The notes under the pieces were generated by a model. The model had not been told where the DNA came from and ran no database searches. It saw only the letters and a program-made list of their open reading frames with translations. This document shows, in pieces, positions 35,517-48,530 of a stretch of 64,000 nucleotides of DNA (position 1 is the stretch's first letter; every line of letters begins with the position of its first letter). Position numbers and translations under genes: made by a program. Source of the stretch: Rhodococcus aetherivorans (lineage in GTDB: Bacteria; Actinomycetota; Actinomycetes; Mycobacteriales; Mycobacteriaceae); NCBI RefSeq assembly GCF_011058165.1, contig NZ_JAALEG010000004.1, positions 62,001-126,000 of the forward strand, written 5' to 3'.

Positions 35517-36995
35517 TCAGCCGCGCAATCGGAGGGTGACCGCGCGGGGTTCGGTGAAGAATTCGCGCGAGTACTGGCCGCCTTCGCGGCCGAGGCCGCT
35601 GGCGCCTTCGCCGCCGAACGGCAGGCGCAGGTCGCGTTCGAAGAACGTGTTGATCCACACGGTGCCGGCCTTCCAGCGGGCGGCCATCCGGTGGGCCCGG
35701 TCCAGGTTCTGGGTGAACAGCATCCCGGCCAGGCCGTAGGGGGAGTCGTTGGCGATGCGCAGGGCCTCCTGTTCGGTGTCGAAGCCGAGGACGGTCTCGA
35801 CCGGACCGAAGATCTCCTCGCGTGCGGTGCGGGAGTCGTTGCTCAGCCCGGTGATCACGGTGGGCGGGTAGTAGAAGCCGCCGGCGCGGGCCTGGTCGGT
35901 CAGGCGGGCGCCGCCGGTGACGACCTTGCCGCCTTCCTCCTGGGCGAGTTCGACGTAGCCGTGCACCTTGTCGAGGTGGCGTTGCTCGATGAGCGGGCCC
36001 AGGAAGTTCGACGGGTCCTTCGGGTCGCCGACGGTGAGCGTGTTCGCCTGCTCGGTGAACCGGGCCAGGAACTCGTCCATGATGCTGTTGTGCACCAGCA
36101 GCCGGGACCCGGCCAGGCACACCTGTCCGTTGCCGCCGAAGATCGCGCGGATCGCCATCGGCACGGCGACGTCGAGGTCGGCGTCGGCGAAGACGATGTT
36201 CGCGGACTTGCCGCCCATCTCCGCCGAGACCGGGGTGTGGTTGACTGCCGCGGCCTGCAGGATCTTCACGCCCGTCGCGCTCGAGCCGGTGAAGGTGATC
36301 CGATCCACCCGCGGATCCGAGGTCAGCGGCCCGGCGACGGCCTCACCGCCGAACCCGTGCACGACGTTGAGCACGCCCTCGGGCAGTCCGGCCTCGAGGG
36401 CGAGTTCGGCGAAGCGGTGCGCGGTCAGCGGGGTCTGCGGCGCCGGCTTGAGCACCGCGGTGTTACCGAAGGCCAACGCGGGGGCGATCTTCCAGGTGGC
36501 CAGCATCAGGGGTGCGTTCCACGGGCTGATCGCCGAGACCACACCGGCCGGCGGGTAGAGCACGTAGGACAGCAGGTCCCCGTCGGGGTAGGCCTCGTTG
36601 GCGGCCATCGCGACGTAGTCGGCGAAGAACCGCAGATTGTGGGCCACGCGGGGGATTTCGGCGTGCAGCGACTGGTTGATGCTCTTGCCGCCGTCGCGGG
36701 TCTCGAGCAGGGCGAGTTCCTCGCGGTGGGCGTCGACCGTGTCGGCGACCGCGTGCAGGATCTTCGCGCGCTCCTTCGGGGACAGCAGCGGCCAGGGGCC
36801 GTCGTCGAAGGCGGTGCGGGCGGCGGTGATCGCCGCGGCACCGTCCTCGGCGGTGCCCGCGGGCACGACCCCGAGCAGCGCCCCGTCGTGGGGGTCGCGG
36901 GACTCGAAGGTGGCCCCGTCCGACGCCGGCTTCCATTCGCCGCCGATCAGGTGCCGGACCTGCGTCACCGACGGCGTGTTCTGGGTCTGTGTCAT
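35517..36995 (-). CDS. 2-hydroxymuconic semialdehyde dehydrogenase (aldehyde dehydrogenase family)
   Basis: A 492-residue NAD-dependent aldehyde dehydrogenase. The catalytic Glu lies in VSAEMGGKS (about residue 254) and the nucleophilic Cys in GNGQVCLAGSR (about residue 288); ISPWNAPL and FTGSSATG form the cofactor site. In this context it oxidises the ring-fission product of the extradiol dioxygenase (2-hydroxymuconic semialdehyde or alkyl derivative) to 2-hydroxymuconate, feeding tautomerase and decarboxylase. It follows the aldolase gene by 15 bases on the same strand. Confidence 0.88.
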   Translation of the reverse strand: MTQTQNTPSVTQVRHLIGGEWKPASDGATFESRDPHDGALLGVVPAGTAEDGAAAITAARTAFDDGPWPLLSPKERAKILHAVADTVDAHREELALLETRDGGKSINQSLHAEIPRVAHNLRFFADYVAMAANEAYPDGDLLSYVLYPPAGVVSAISPWNAPLMLATWKIAPALAFGNTAVLKPAPQTPLTAHRFAELALEAGLPEGVLNVVHGFGGEAVAGPLTSDPRVDRITFTGSSATGVKILQAAAVNHTPVSAEMGGKSANIVFADADLDVAVPMAIRAIFGGNGQVCLAGSRLLVHNSIMDEFLARFTEQANTLTVGDPKDPSNFLGPLIEQRHLDKVHGYVELAQEEGGKVVTGGARLTDQARAGGFYYPPTVITGLSNDSRTAREEIFGPVETVLGFDTEQEALRIANDSPYGLAGMLFTQNLDRAHRMAARWKAGTVWINTFFERDLRLPFGGEGASGLGREGGQYSREFFTEPRAVTLRLRG

Positions 36996-37010
36996 GGCAG
37001 TCTCCCCGGG

Positions 37011-40275
<3,265 letters not shown>

Positions 40276-40290
40276 GCCCTGGCCTTCTGC

Positions 40291-40345
40291 GGGTGCGCAC
40301 CTCCCGCGCCGGTCTCCGGCGTGCCGCGACGAGAGGTGCGCACCC
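40291..40345. terminator. 13-bp inverted repeat between convergent dioxygenase and sigma-factor genes
   Basis: Arms GGGTGCGCACCTC (40291-40303) and GAGGTGCGCACCC (40333-40345) match perfectly. Another of the long convergent-gene hairpins with a GTGCGCAC core in this window. Confidence 0.7.
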
Positions 40346-40350
40346 GCGTG

Positions 40351-41280
40351 TCAGCCGGCGTCCGGGAACGTCACCTCGAGCGCCGCGAGCTGCCCGGGAT
40401 CCGACACCACCTCGATCTCGACGATCGCGTCGTCTTCGATCGTGAAGGCGAACACCGTGCGCGGACGGCCGCCCGGCGCCCATGCGGCACCGGGCATTCC
40501 GTCGACGAGCACCGTCCGGGCGGCCTGGGCGCGGCCGTCGAAAACCTTTGCGACGCTGTGGGGTCCGTGAAGCTCGTGCGCGAGCGCCGGTGCGCCGTGA
40601 GCCGCGCCGGCACGGGCCGTCGCCACGGCGACGTCGTCCGCGCGAAGGACCACGTCCGGATCGAGCAGGGCCAGCAGGTCGTCGAACCGTCCCTCCCGCG
40701 ACGCGGCGAGGAACGCGTCGACGAGGCGACGGCGGCGCATCAGGTCGGCCCGTGGGGCGGTCGCGCCCTGGATGCGCCGCCGCGCGCGGCTCGCGAGCTG
40801 GCGGGTGGCGGCGGGGGAGCGCTCCACGATCGGGGCGATCTCGTCGAACGGGACGGCGAACAGGTCGTGCAGCACGAACGCGAGGCGTTCGGCCGGGGCG
40901 AGGGTGTCGAGCACGACGAGCATGGCCACACCGACCGAATCGGCCAGTAGTGCAGCGCTTTCCGGAACGTCGCGCGGGTCCGTCGACCCAGGTTCGGGAC
41001 GGTCGGGCTGATCGAGGGGGACCTCCCGGCGCGAGCCCCGGGAGCGCAGCATGTCCAGGCACACCCGGCTCACCACCGTCGTCAGCCAGCCTCCCAGGTT
41101 GGCGACCTCGTCGGTGCCGGAGCGGTGCAGGCGCAGCCAGGCCTCCTGCACGGCGTCGTCGGCCTCGCTCGCCGAGCCGAGCATGCGGAAGGCCACCGCC
41201 CGGAGATGGTCCCGATGTGCCTCGAACTGTTCGGCGGGGAAGGCGCCGCCGGGGTGGGCCGAGAAGTTTCCGTCGCTCAT
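40351..41280 (-). CDS. ECF sigma factor of group ECF41 (SigJ-like)
   Basis: A 309-residue extracytoplasmic-function sigma factor with regions sigma2 (HLRAVAFRMLGSASEADDAVQEAWLRL in parts, residues about 24-55) and sigma4 (LAPAERLAFVLHDLFAVPFDEIAPIVERSPAATRQLASRARRR in parts), fused to a C-terminal SnoaL-like domain of about 120 residues that ends with a DPGQL motif. Such fusion defines ECF41, in which the extension replaces an anti-sigma factor and modulates activity. It is divergent from an AhpD-like gene, the typical ECF41 partner. Promoters matching the ECF41 consensus face both ways in the 75-base gap, so the sigma factor is predicted to be autoregulated. Confidence 0.92.
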   Translation of the reverse strand: MSDGNFSAHPGGAFPAEQFEAHRDHLRAVAFRMLGSASEADDAVQEAWLRLHRSGTDEVANLGGWLTTVVSRVCLDMLRSRGSRREVPLDQPDRPEPGSTDPRDVPESAALLADSVGVAMLVVLDTLAPAERLAFVLHDLFAVPFDEIAPIVERSPAATRQLASRARRRIQGATAPRADLMRRRRLVDAFLAASREGRFDDLLALLDPDVVLRADDVAVATARAGAAHGAPALAHELHGPHSVAKVFDGRAQAARTVLVDGMPGAAWAPGGRPRTVFAFTIEDDAIVEIEVVSDPGQLAALEVTFPDAG

Positions 41281-41282
41281 GT

Positions 41283-41309
41283 CGTCACATTCTGTCGTCG
41301 GGATCCGTC
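41283..41309 (+). promoter_or_regulatory. ECF41-type promoter for the AhpD-like gene
   Basis: CGTCACA (41283-41289) and CGTC (41306-41309) are separated by 16 bases, matching the ECF41 consensus TGTCACA-N16-CGTC as I recall it except for the first base. It lies 46 bases upstream of the ATG at 41356. Confidence 0.65.
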
Positions 41310-41317
41310 ATGGCTGT

Positions 41318-41344
41318 GACGAACGCACGACCCCGGATGTGACA
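41318..41344 (-). promoter_or_regulatory. ECF41-type promoter for the sigma factor itself
   Basis: On the minus strand TGTCACA (41344-41338) and CGTC (41321-41318) are 16 bases apart, a full match to the remembered ECF41 consensus. It lies 37 bases upstream of the sigma factor ATG (41280). Confidence 0.7.
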
Positions 41345-41355
41345 AGGAGACGATC

Positions 41356-41811
41356 ATGAAGGCTCGAATGACGAATCCCGCGCTCGTTCTGCCCGACGCG
41401 GTGACGGCGTTGCAGGCACTGGGGAACGCCGCCGACGGTGGCGGGCTGCCGGCGCGCACCACCCACCTCGTGCATCTGCGGGCGAGCCAGATCAACGGAT
41501 GCAGCGTCTGTGTGGACATGCACCCGCGGCTGGCGAAGAAGGACGGGGAGACCGACAAGCGGCTGTTCGCGGTGGCGGCGTGGCGCGAGGCGCCGTACTT
41601 CACCGATGCCGAGCGGGCGGCCCTGGCGCTGACGGAGGCGGTGACCCGGCTCGCGGACCGGCCCGACCCGGTGCCCGACGACGTCTGGGACGAGGCCGAC
41701 CGCCACTACGACGAGCCGCAACTGGCGGCGCTGATCCTGCAGATCTCGCTGATCAACGTGTGGAACCGGCTCAACGCGACGGTCAAGCAGGTGGCCGGCG
41801 CGCAGTGGTGA
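41356..41811 (+). CDS. Carboxymuconolactone decarboxylase/AhpD-like protein
   Basis: A 151-residue alpha-helical AhpD-fold protein with the redox motif CSVCVDMH (CxxC followed by His; about residues 49-56), the catalytic dithiol of alkylhydroperoxidase D. It probably reduces peroxides or another small oxidant. ECF41 sigma factors are typically linked to genes for such COE proteins, and the promoter upstream fits. AAGGAG precedes the ATG at 41356. Confidence 0.88.
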   Translation: MKARMTNPALVLPDAVTALQALGNAADGGGLPARTTHLVHLRASQINGCSVCVDMHPRLAKKDGETDKRLFAVAAWREAPYFTDAERAALALTEAVTRLADRPDPVPDDVWDEADRHYDEPQLAALILQISLINVWNRLNATVKQVAGAQW

Positions 41812-41840
41812 CGACCGCGACGTTGCCCCCCGCCGTATTT

Positions 41841-41857
41841 TCTGGAATCATTCCAGA
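41841..41857. promoter_or_regulatory. Fur-family-like palindrome
   Basis: TCTGGAAT-C-ATTCCAGA, a perfect 8-1-8 palindrome with an AAT-N-ATT core inside an unusually AT-rich stretch, 60 bases before the ATG at 41918. The 7-1-7 layout around AAT-N-ATT resembles Fur/PerR/FurA boxes, and ATTCCAGA recalls the mycobacterial FurA site. Confidence 0.55.
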
Positions 41858-41917
41858 TAATGCGTCGGAGGGTCGTCGCCCGCGTGGTGACGGCCCCGAA
41901 CGAAAAGGAGTGCGCTC

Positions 41918-42307
41918 ATGTTCGCCGCCGGCTCCGGTGCCGTCACGCTTCCGTCGATGGTCCTCGGAGGACTGCGGCCGCTCTACCGGCAGATGGCACG
42001 CGCCAACGTGCGCACCGTGGGCTTCGTGCACACCGTGGGCGCGAACCGGTTCGAGGTCCGGCTGACCGCGGCGGTGGGTGGACCGACGCTCGACATCCGT
42101 TCTCAGGACCGGACGATCGCGTTCACGGTGCCGCTCACGGCGCAGTTCCGGGCGCAGCCGGAACTCGATCCGGGCAGCTACCGGACGCTGTGCGCGATGC
42201 TGACGCCGGACGCCGCTCCGGCGGCCGGCACCGTCGTCCGCTTTCTGCAGGGCCTCGTCGCGCAGGCGCCCGCCGTGCTCTCCCGCACGGACACCCCCGC
42301 GGCCTGA
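41918..42307 (+). CDS. Uncharacterised protein, 129 residues
   Basis: I do not recognise the family. The protein starts with a short hydrophobic stretch (GAVTLPSMVLGGLRPLY), continues with beta-strand-like segments (FVHTVGANRFEVRLTAAVGG, IAFTVPLTAQF) and ends with a helical tail. There is no signal peptide, Cys or metal motif. AAAAGGAG gives a strong ribosome binding site before the ATG. The Fur-like palindrome upstream suggests metal- or peroxide-responsive expression. Confidence 0.7.
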   Translation: MFAAGSGAVTLPSMVLGGLRPLYRQMARANVRTVGFVHTVGANRFEVRLTAAVGGPTLDIRSQDRTIAFTVPLTAQFRAQPELDPGSYRTLCAMLTPDAAPAAGTVVRFLQGLVAQAPAVLSRTDTPAA

Positions 42308-42398
42308 GGGAGCCCGCCGCGACGGGTTCGGCTGCCGAGACGGTGCCCGGGGGGCATGATCGGATCGGGACCGAACCGTGGTCCGGAGGAGGGTGGCG

Positions 42399-42821
42399 AT
42401 GGCGGAGGACGGCGAGACCCGTCGATTCGGACTGCTCGGGTCCGCGATGGAGGAGTTGCTGGAGAGGACCCGCGCCGTGGCGGACGCGGTCGGGTCGATC
42501 GGGAGCGACGCCCTCGGCGCGATTCCCGAGCCCCTGTCCGCGCCCGCGAACCGGATGCTCGGCTCTCTTCGGCAGGTGATGGAGCTCGTGCCACCCGTCC
42601 TCACCGAGTTCGACGCACTCGTCGAGCAGCTGCACGCGCAGCGAAAATCGGTGCAGGCGCTGCAGGCACAACTGTCGGCGTTCGACCGTCAGTTGGAGGT
42701 GGTCGAAAAGTCGCTGGCACCGTTGCAGGGTCTGGCCCATCAGTGGTCCCGTCTGCAGCAGTCGTTGCTCGACTACCCCGCCACCGGCGAACCGAAGAAG
42801 TCCGGCCCGTCGGAGGCCTGA
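42399..42821 (+). CDS. Uncharacterised coiled-coil protein, 140 residues
   Basis: Not recognised. A mostly helical, soluble protein: residues about 60-115 (LRQVMELVPPVLTEFDALVEQL, then KSVQALQAQLSAFDRQLEVVEKSL in parts) have heptad hydrophobic spacing and likely form a coiled coil; the ends are Pro/Gly-rich. GGAGGAGGG precedes the ATG at 42399. It follows the 129-residue gene by 91 bases in the same direction, so the two may form an operon. Long rhodococcal envelope- or phasin-like proteins have a similar look, but I do not assign it. Confidence 0.65.
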   Translation: MAEDGETRRFGLLGSAMEELLERTRAVADAVGSIGSDALGAIPEPLSAPANRMLGSLRQVMELVPPVLTEFDALVEQLHAQRKSVQALQAQLSAFDRQLEVVEKSLAPLQGLAHQWSRLQQSLLDYPATGEPKKSGPSEA

Positions 42822-42861
42822 TCGACCGGATGCGTCGGCTCGTCCGGCGTCGCAGCGTCCC

Positions 42862-42903
42862 GGTGCGTCCTTCGGGCTGCTGGGACAGCCCAAAGGACGC
42901 ACC
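42862..42903. terminator. 17-bp inverted repeat between convergent genes
   Basis: Arms 42862-42878 (GGTGCGTCCTTCGGGCT) and 42887-42903 pair with one mismatch around an 8-base loop. It lies between the coiled-coil gene and the fumarase gene and serves both. Confidence 0.75.
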
Positions 42904-42917
42904 GGCGGCGCAGCCGC

Positions 42918-44615
<1,698 letters not shown>

Positions 44616-44811
44616 TTCTTCTCCTGAACTGTCCTGGACAGCGGGGCTGATGTTCGCGACAAGGCTAGTCCGGGCGACACGGCGCCCCGACGCCGGGGCG
44701 TGTGACGCAATCCGCTCCCGCACCCGTCGTGACCTGCGTCACTACCGAATTCGGCCGTCGCTGTGGCGCCGGTCACGGCCCCGGCGGCACGCGATCCGTA
44801 CACTGGTATGG

Positions 44812-45663
44812 ATGGTTCGTACGGCACAGGAACGGGTACTCGGAGAGCATCGGGTACCCGGAGGGCACCGCTTCCGACAGACCCGAGAGCGGGAGTTCGA
44901 GAACACATTGAGTACCGAGACCGTGCCGACGACGGCACCTGCGCACCGCGGATCGCTTCGCGGCGCCCACGCCTGGCTCGACGTCGCCGTCGTGGTGGTC
45001 GTCCTCGTCGCCACCAACCTGATCGCGCACTTCACCACCGTGTGGGCCAGCATCGCGACGGTGCCCATCGCGGCCGTGGTGCTCGTCGCGCTGATGCGCC
45101 GCCGGGGCATGCGCTGGTCCGAACTCGGGCTCTCGCCGCGCCACTGGCGGTCCGGTTCGCTCTACGCGCTGGGCGCCGCGGGGATCGTGCTGGCCGTGAT
45201 CGCTGTCGGCGTGGCGCTGCCCCCGACCCGGCAGTTCTTCCTGTCCGACCGCTACGCCACGATCTCCGGCGCGCTCCTCGCGTCGATGATCGTCATCCCG
45301 CTGCAGACGGTCATCCCCGAGGAACTCGCGTTCCGCGGCGTGCTGCACGGCACGCTCGAACGTGTCTCGGGTGCGCGCGGCGTGTTCGCCGCCGGATCGC
45401 TGCTGTTCGGCCTGTGGCACATCGCCTCGTCGCTCGGGCTCACGAACGGCAACCGCGGGCTGAGCGGCGTCCTCGGCGGCGGCCTGTGGGGACAGGTGCT
45501 GGGCATCGCCGGAGCGGTCGTGGCGACCGCGGCCGCCGGATTCGTCTTCACCTGGCTGCGCCGCCGCAGCGGGAGCCTGATCGCCCCGATCGCCCTGCAC
45601 TGGTCGCTCAACGGCGCCGGTGCCCTGGCCGCGGCCCTGGTCTGGCACGCCACCCTGAACTGA
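44812..45663 (+). CDS. CPBP-family intramembrane metalloprotease
   Basis: A membrane protein of about 283 residues with roughly seven hydrophobic segments and the CPBP (Abi/CAAX) motifs: EELAFRG (EExxxR, motif 1), FGLWH (motif 2) and HWSLN (motif 3) that bind the catalytic zinc. It may process lipidated or membrane peptides. The start is uncertain: the ATG at 44812 lies a few bases after a TACACT box, while a TTG at 44908 with GGGAG upstream would give a cleaner N-terminus (LSTETVPTTAPA) directly before the first helix. Divergent from fumarase. Confidence 0.85.
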   Translation: MVRTAQERVLGEHRVPGGHRFRQTREREFENTLSTETVPTTAPAHRGSLRGAHAWLDVAVVVVVLVATNLIAHFTTVWASIATVPIAAVVLVALMRRRGMRWSELGLSPRHWRSGSLYALGAAGIVLAVIAVGVALPPTRQFFLSDRYATISGALLASMIVIPLQTVIPEELAFRGVLHGTLERVSGARGVFAAGSLLFGLWHIASSLGLTNGNRGLSGVLGGGLWGQVLGIAGAVVATAAAGFVFTWLRRRSGSLIAPIALHWSLNGAGALAAALVWHATLN

Positions 45664-45698
45664 CCGCCGGCGAACCGCCACCGCGGTACCGTGCGCTG

Positions 45699-46223
45699 AT
45701 GGCACTCGCGGTCTGCCTGCTCTTCGACGCCGCCGCCCGGCGCGCCCTGCAACAGCTGTGGGCCCGGCTCGAAGATCTCGGTGTGCCGACGCTGCTCACC
45801 CATACCCACGGCCGGCACGTGCCGCACCTGTCGTACGCGGTGCTGCGCAGCTACGACGTCGACGACGTGACGGCCGCGCTCGAGGCGCTGCCCGACGGCG
45901 GGCCGCTGACCCTCTACTCCGACGGCCTGGGCGCCTTCCGGCGCGGACGGATCTGGCTCGCGCCCGCCCCCACCGCCGACCTCCTGCGGCGCCAGCAGCG
46001 TGTGGTCGACACCGTCACCGCCACCGGCGCGGACCTGCACAAGCACTACCGGCCGGGCGTATGGACCCCGCACCTGACCCTCAGCCCCCGCGCACGGCTG
46101 GACGACCTGCCGCGGGTGGCCGCGGCCGTCTACGACGTGCTGCCCCTCGCAACGGCCGTGTCCGGCGCGGCACTGATCGACACCACGACGGGGGAGCGCC
46201 GTCCGTTGCGGCGGGTCCCGTGA
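45699..46223 (+). CDS. 2H phosphoesterase (2'-5' RNA ligase family)
   Basis: A 174-residue protein with the two HxS/T motifs of 2H phosphoesterases: HLSY (about residue 42) and HLTL (about residue 132), within VPHLSYAVL and WTPHLTLSPRA. Members cleave cyclic or 2'-5' phosphodiester bonds in RNA or nucleotides. The ATG at 45699 lies 35 bases after the protease stop. Substrate unknown. Confidence 0.8.
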   Translation: MALAVCLLFDAAARRALQQLWARLEDLGVPTLLTHTHGRHVPHLSYAVLRSYDVDDVTAALEALPDGGPLTLYSDGLGAFRRGRIWLAPAPTADLLRRQQRVVDTVTATGADLHKHYRPGVWTPHLTLSPRARLDDLPRVAAAVYDVLPLATAVSGAALIDTTTGERRPLRRVP

Positions 46224-46233
46224 CCGACGTCGC

Positions 46234-46449
46234 TCACTCCTCGGGGTTCTCCACCCACTTGCCGTAGGGCGGGGGCCCCTCGCCCATGATCTGCACTCCG
46301 AAGTGCGGGGCGTGCTTCCACACGTAGCCGTGCAGGGTGTGTTCCTCCGACGTCTGCGTGTTGACGAGGACGAGGTCTCCCGTCGCGCGCTCCTCGAGCG
46401 AGAACCCGCTCTCCGGGCCCTCGAGTACCCACCACTTCTTCCTGCTCAT
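46234..46449 (-). CDS. Uncharacterised protein, 71 residues
   Basis: Not recognised. A small soluble protein rich in Trp, Gly and Glu (KKWWVLEGPESGF, then HGYVWKHAPHFGVQIMGEGPPPYGKW). GGAGGG precedes the ATG at 46449, and codon use is normal for the region, so it looks real. It is convergent with the 2H phosphoesterase, with stops 11 bases apart. Confidence 0.7.
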   Translation of the reverse strand: MSRKKWWVLEGPESGFSLEERATGDLVLVNTQTSEEHTLHGYVWKHAPHFGVQIMGEGPPPYGKWVENPEE

Positions 46450-46539
46450 GATCGATGCCCTCCGGTGCGGGACGGGACAGGTCTCGGGCCGGACGTTACT
46501 CCCGAGCGGGCCTTCGCGGCACCGGTTCGCCGATCCGGG

Positions 46540-47331
46540 TCACCGGCTCCCCAGCAGACGGCGGGTGGTCTCGTCGGCGGGGTAGAACGCCTCGATCGCC
46601 AGTTCCGCGACGGTGACGTCCAGCGGCGTGCCGAACAGCGTCGTCGTGCTCAACAGCGACAGCTCGCCGTCGTCGGTGCGCAGCCGCAGCGGCACCACCA
46701 GGGCGTGGGCGCCGGCCGGGTCGAGCTCGGCGTCGTGGCCGTCGTCGCACGGGTAGGCGGCCAGTTCGGCGTGCAGCCGTCGCAGCACCGGGTCGCCCGT
46801 CGCGGCGAGCTGGTGCCGCAGGCGTGTCAGCAGGTGCGCCCGCCACTGGCCGTGGTTGGCGATGCGCGGCGCCATGCCCTCCGGGTGCAGCGTCACCCGC
46901 AGCACGTTCACCGGGGGCTCGAGCAGCCGCGGCGCGCAGCCGTCGAGCAGTCCCACCACGGCGTCGTTGGCGTCGACCATCGTCCAGTGCCGGTCCACCA
47001 CCAGCGCCGGATACGGCCGGTGCGACGCCAGGATCCGCTCGATCGCGTCGGCCACCGCGGCCATCGGCACGTCCCCGAGTCGGTGCTCCGGATACGCGGG
47101 GGCCAGGCCGGCCGCGAGCAGCAGCGAGTTGCGCTCCCGCAGCGGGATGTCGAGCTGATCGGCCAGGCGCAGCAGCATGGTGCGGGTCGGCCGCGACCGG
47201 CCGGTCTCGAGGAAGCTCACGTGCCGCGCCGAGACCTCCGCCCGGTTGGCGAGCGCGAGCTGGCTCAGGCCGCGACGCTCGCGCCAGTGCCGCAGCAGCA
47301 CCCCGACGGGTTCCTCGTGCACGGTGGTCAT
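46540..47331 (-). CDS. XRE-family regulator with MmyB-like ligand domain
   Basis: A 263-residue regulator. The N-terminal XRE helix-turn-helix (LLRHWRERRGLSQLALANRAEVSARHVSFLETGRSRPTR in parts, residues about 12-50) is followed by an MmyB-like PAS-related domain (HRPYPALVVDRHWTMVDANDAVVGLL; NVLRVTLHPEGMAPRIANHGQWRAHLL in parts), thought in this family to bind fatty acyl ligands. The ATG at 47331. Divergent from the DUF1330 gene, which it likely represses. Confidence 0.88.
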   Translation of the reverse strand: MTTVHEEPVGVLLRHWRERRGLSQLALANRAEVSARHVSFLETGRSRPTRTMLLRLADQLDIPLRERNSLLLAAGLAPAYPEHRLGDVPMAAVADAIERILASHRPYPALVVDRHWTMVDANDAVVGLLDGCAPRLLEPPVNVLRVTLHPEGMAPRIANHGQWRAHLLTRLRHQLAATGDPVLRRLHAELAAYPCDDGHDAELDPAGAHALVVPLRLRTDDGELSLLSTTTLFGTPLDVTVAELAIEAFYPADETTRRLLGSR

Positions 47332-47459
47332 GCCCGTCACCGTAGGCGCGGAGTGGGAAGGGCGGCCATTACCTGCCGGGTAATCGATTCGGGCACCGGA
47401 GCGCGGCAGTCTCGTCGGTGTGCGGCACACCGCCGCCACCGACCGACCGGGAGGACCCC

Positions 47460-47795
47460 ATGACCGCCTACGCGATCGCCCATCTGCGTTCCGTCGACTT
47501 CGGCCCCGAGATCGTCCGTTACCTCGAGGAGATCGACGACACCTTCACGCCGTACGGGGGCAGGTTCGTCGTCCACGGCGCCGAACCCGAGGTTCACGAG
47601 GGACCGTGGCCCGGCCACGTCGTGGTCGTCGAGTTCCCCGACCTCGAGCAGGCCCGCGCCTGGTACCGGTCGCCGGCCTACCAGGCGATTCTGCCGCTGC
47701 GCACCGAGCACTCCGACAGTTCGGCGATCCTCGTCGACGGCGTGCCGCCGGGATACCGGGCGAGGGACTACCTCGCCAAGGTGGGACGCGGCTGA
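47460..47795 (+). CDS. DUF1330-family protein
   Basis: A 111-residue dimeric alpha/beta-barrel-like protein with the family pattern YAIAHLRSVDFGPEIVRYLEEIDDT, GGRFVVHG and VVVEFPDLEQARAWYRSPAYQ. No enzymatic role is established for the family. GGGAGG precedes the ATG at 47460. Divergent from the XRE/MmyB-like regulator across 128 bases; this pairing is common. Confidence 0.85.
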   Translation: MTAYAIAHLRSVDFGPEIVRYLEEIDDTFTPYGGRFVVHGAEPEVHEGPWPGHVVVVEFPDLEQARAWYRSPAYQAILPLRTEHSDSSAILVDGVPPGYRARDYLAKVGRG

Positions 47796-47807
47796 TCCGT
47801 CCGCGGT

Positions 47808-48383
47808 TCAGCGCAGGATCCCGGCCGCGCGGGCCGGCGCCGCATACGCCTCGGCGAGGGTGTCCACCGTCTCGTGGGCGTTGAGCCCGCTCGGATTCGG
47901 CACCACCCACACCGGCACCCCGCCGAGCGTCTCCGCCTGCAGCCCCGCGACGGCCTTCCGGTGCCCGAACGCCGACCGGTACGCGGTGATGCCGGCGACG
48001 GCCACCACCCGCGGCCGGTGCAGCGCCACCACCTCGGCCAGCCGCACCGCCCCGGCCCGCAGTTCCTCGGCCGTGAGCTCGTCCGCGCGGGCCGTGGCGC
48101 GCGGCGCGAGATTGGTGATCCCGACGCCCCGCTCGATCAGGTGGGCCCTGTCTTCCTCGCTCATCCCCGAGGTGGGGTCGATGGGCCGGAGCAGGATGCC
48201 GGCCCGCAGCAGCGCCGGGTAGAAGCGGTTGCCGGGCCGCGCGAAGTGCGCACCCGTCGCCGCCGTCCACAGGCCCGGGTTGATGCCCACGAACAGCAGT
48301 CGGCAGTCCGGCCCGATCAAATCGGGCACCACCGCGTCACGGAAGCGTTCGAGTTCGGCGCGCGTGAATCCCACCCGCCCCAC
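47808..48383 (-). CDS. mug: Mismatch-specific uracil/thymine DNA glycosylase Mug
   Basis: A 191-residue glycosylase of uracil-DNA glycosylase family 2, excising U or ethenocytosine opposite G. Motif 1 is GINPGLWTAATGAHFARPGNRFYPAL in parts (Asn of GINPG activates water) and motif 2 is NPSGLNAHET with the wedge residues. The GTG start is at 48383. It adds to the DNA repair set here (LigB, UdgB, MutT2). Confidence 0.9.
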   Translation of the reverse strand: MGRVGFTRAELERFRDAVVPDLIGPDCRLLFVGINPGLWTAATGAHFARPGNRFYPALLRAGILLRPIDPTSGMSEEDRAHLIERGVGITNLAPRATARADELTAEELRAGAVRLAEVVALHRPRVVAVAGITAYRSAFGHRKAVAGLQAETLGGVPVWVVPNPSGLNAHETVDTLAEAYAAPARAAGILR

Positions 48384-48530
48384 GGTAGCGAGCGGCGCCG
48401 CCGGCCCCGGCAGTGCCGGGCCCGGGGAGTGTGGCCGCCATCGCGCCCGCGCCCATCGGCTAGGGTGAAATGCGCGTCGTGGCGGGACCGGACAGCCGCG
48501 GCGAGCAGGGCCGAAACGATAGGGGAAGGT

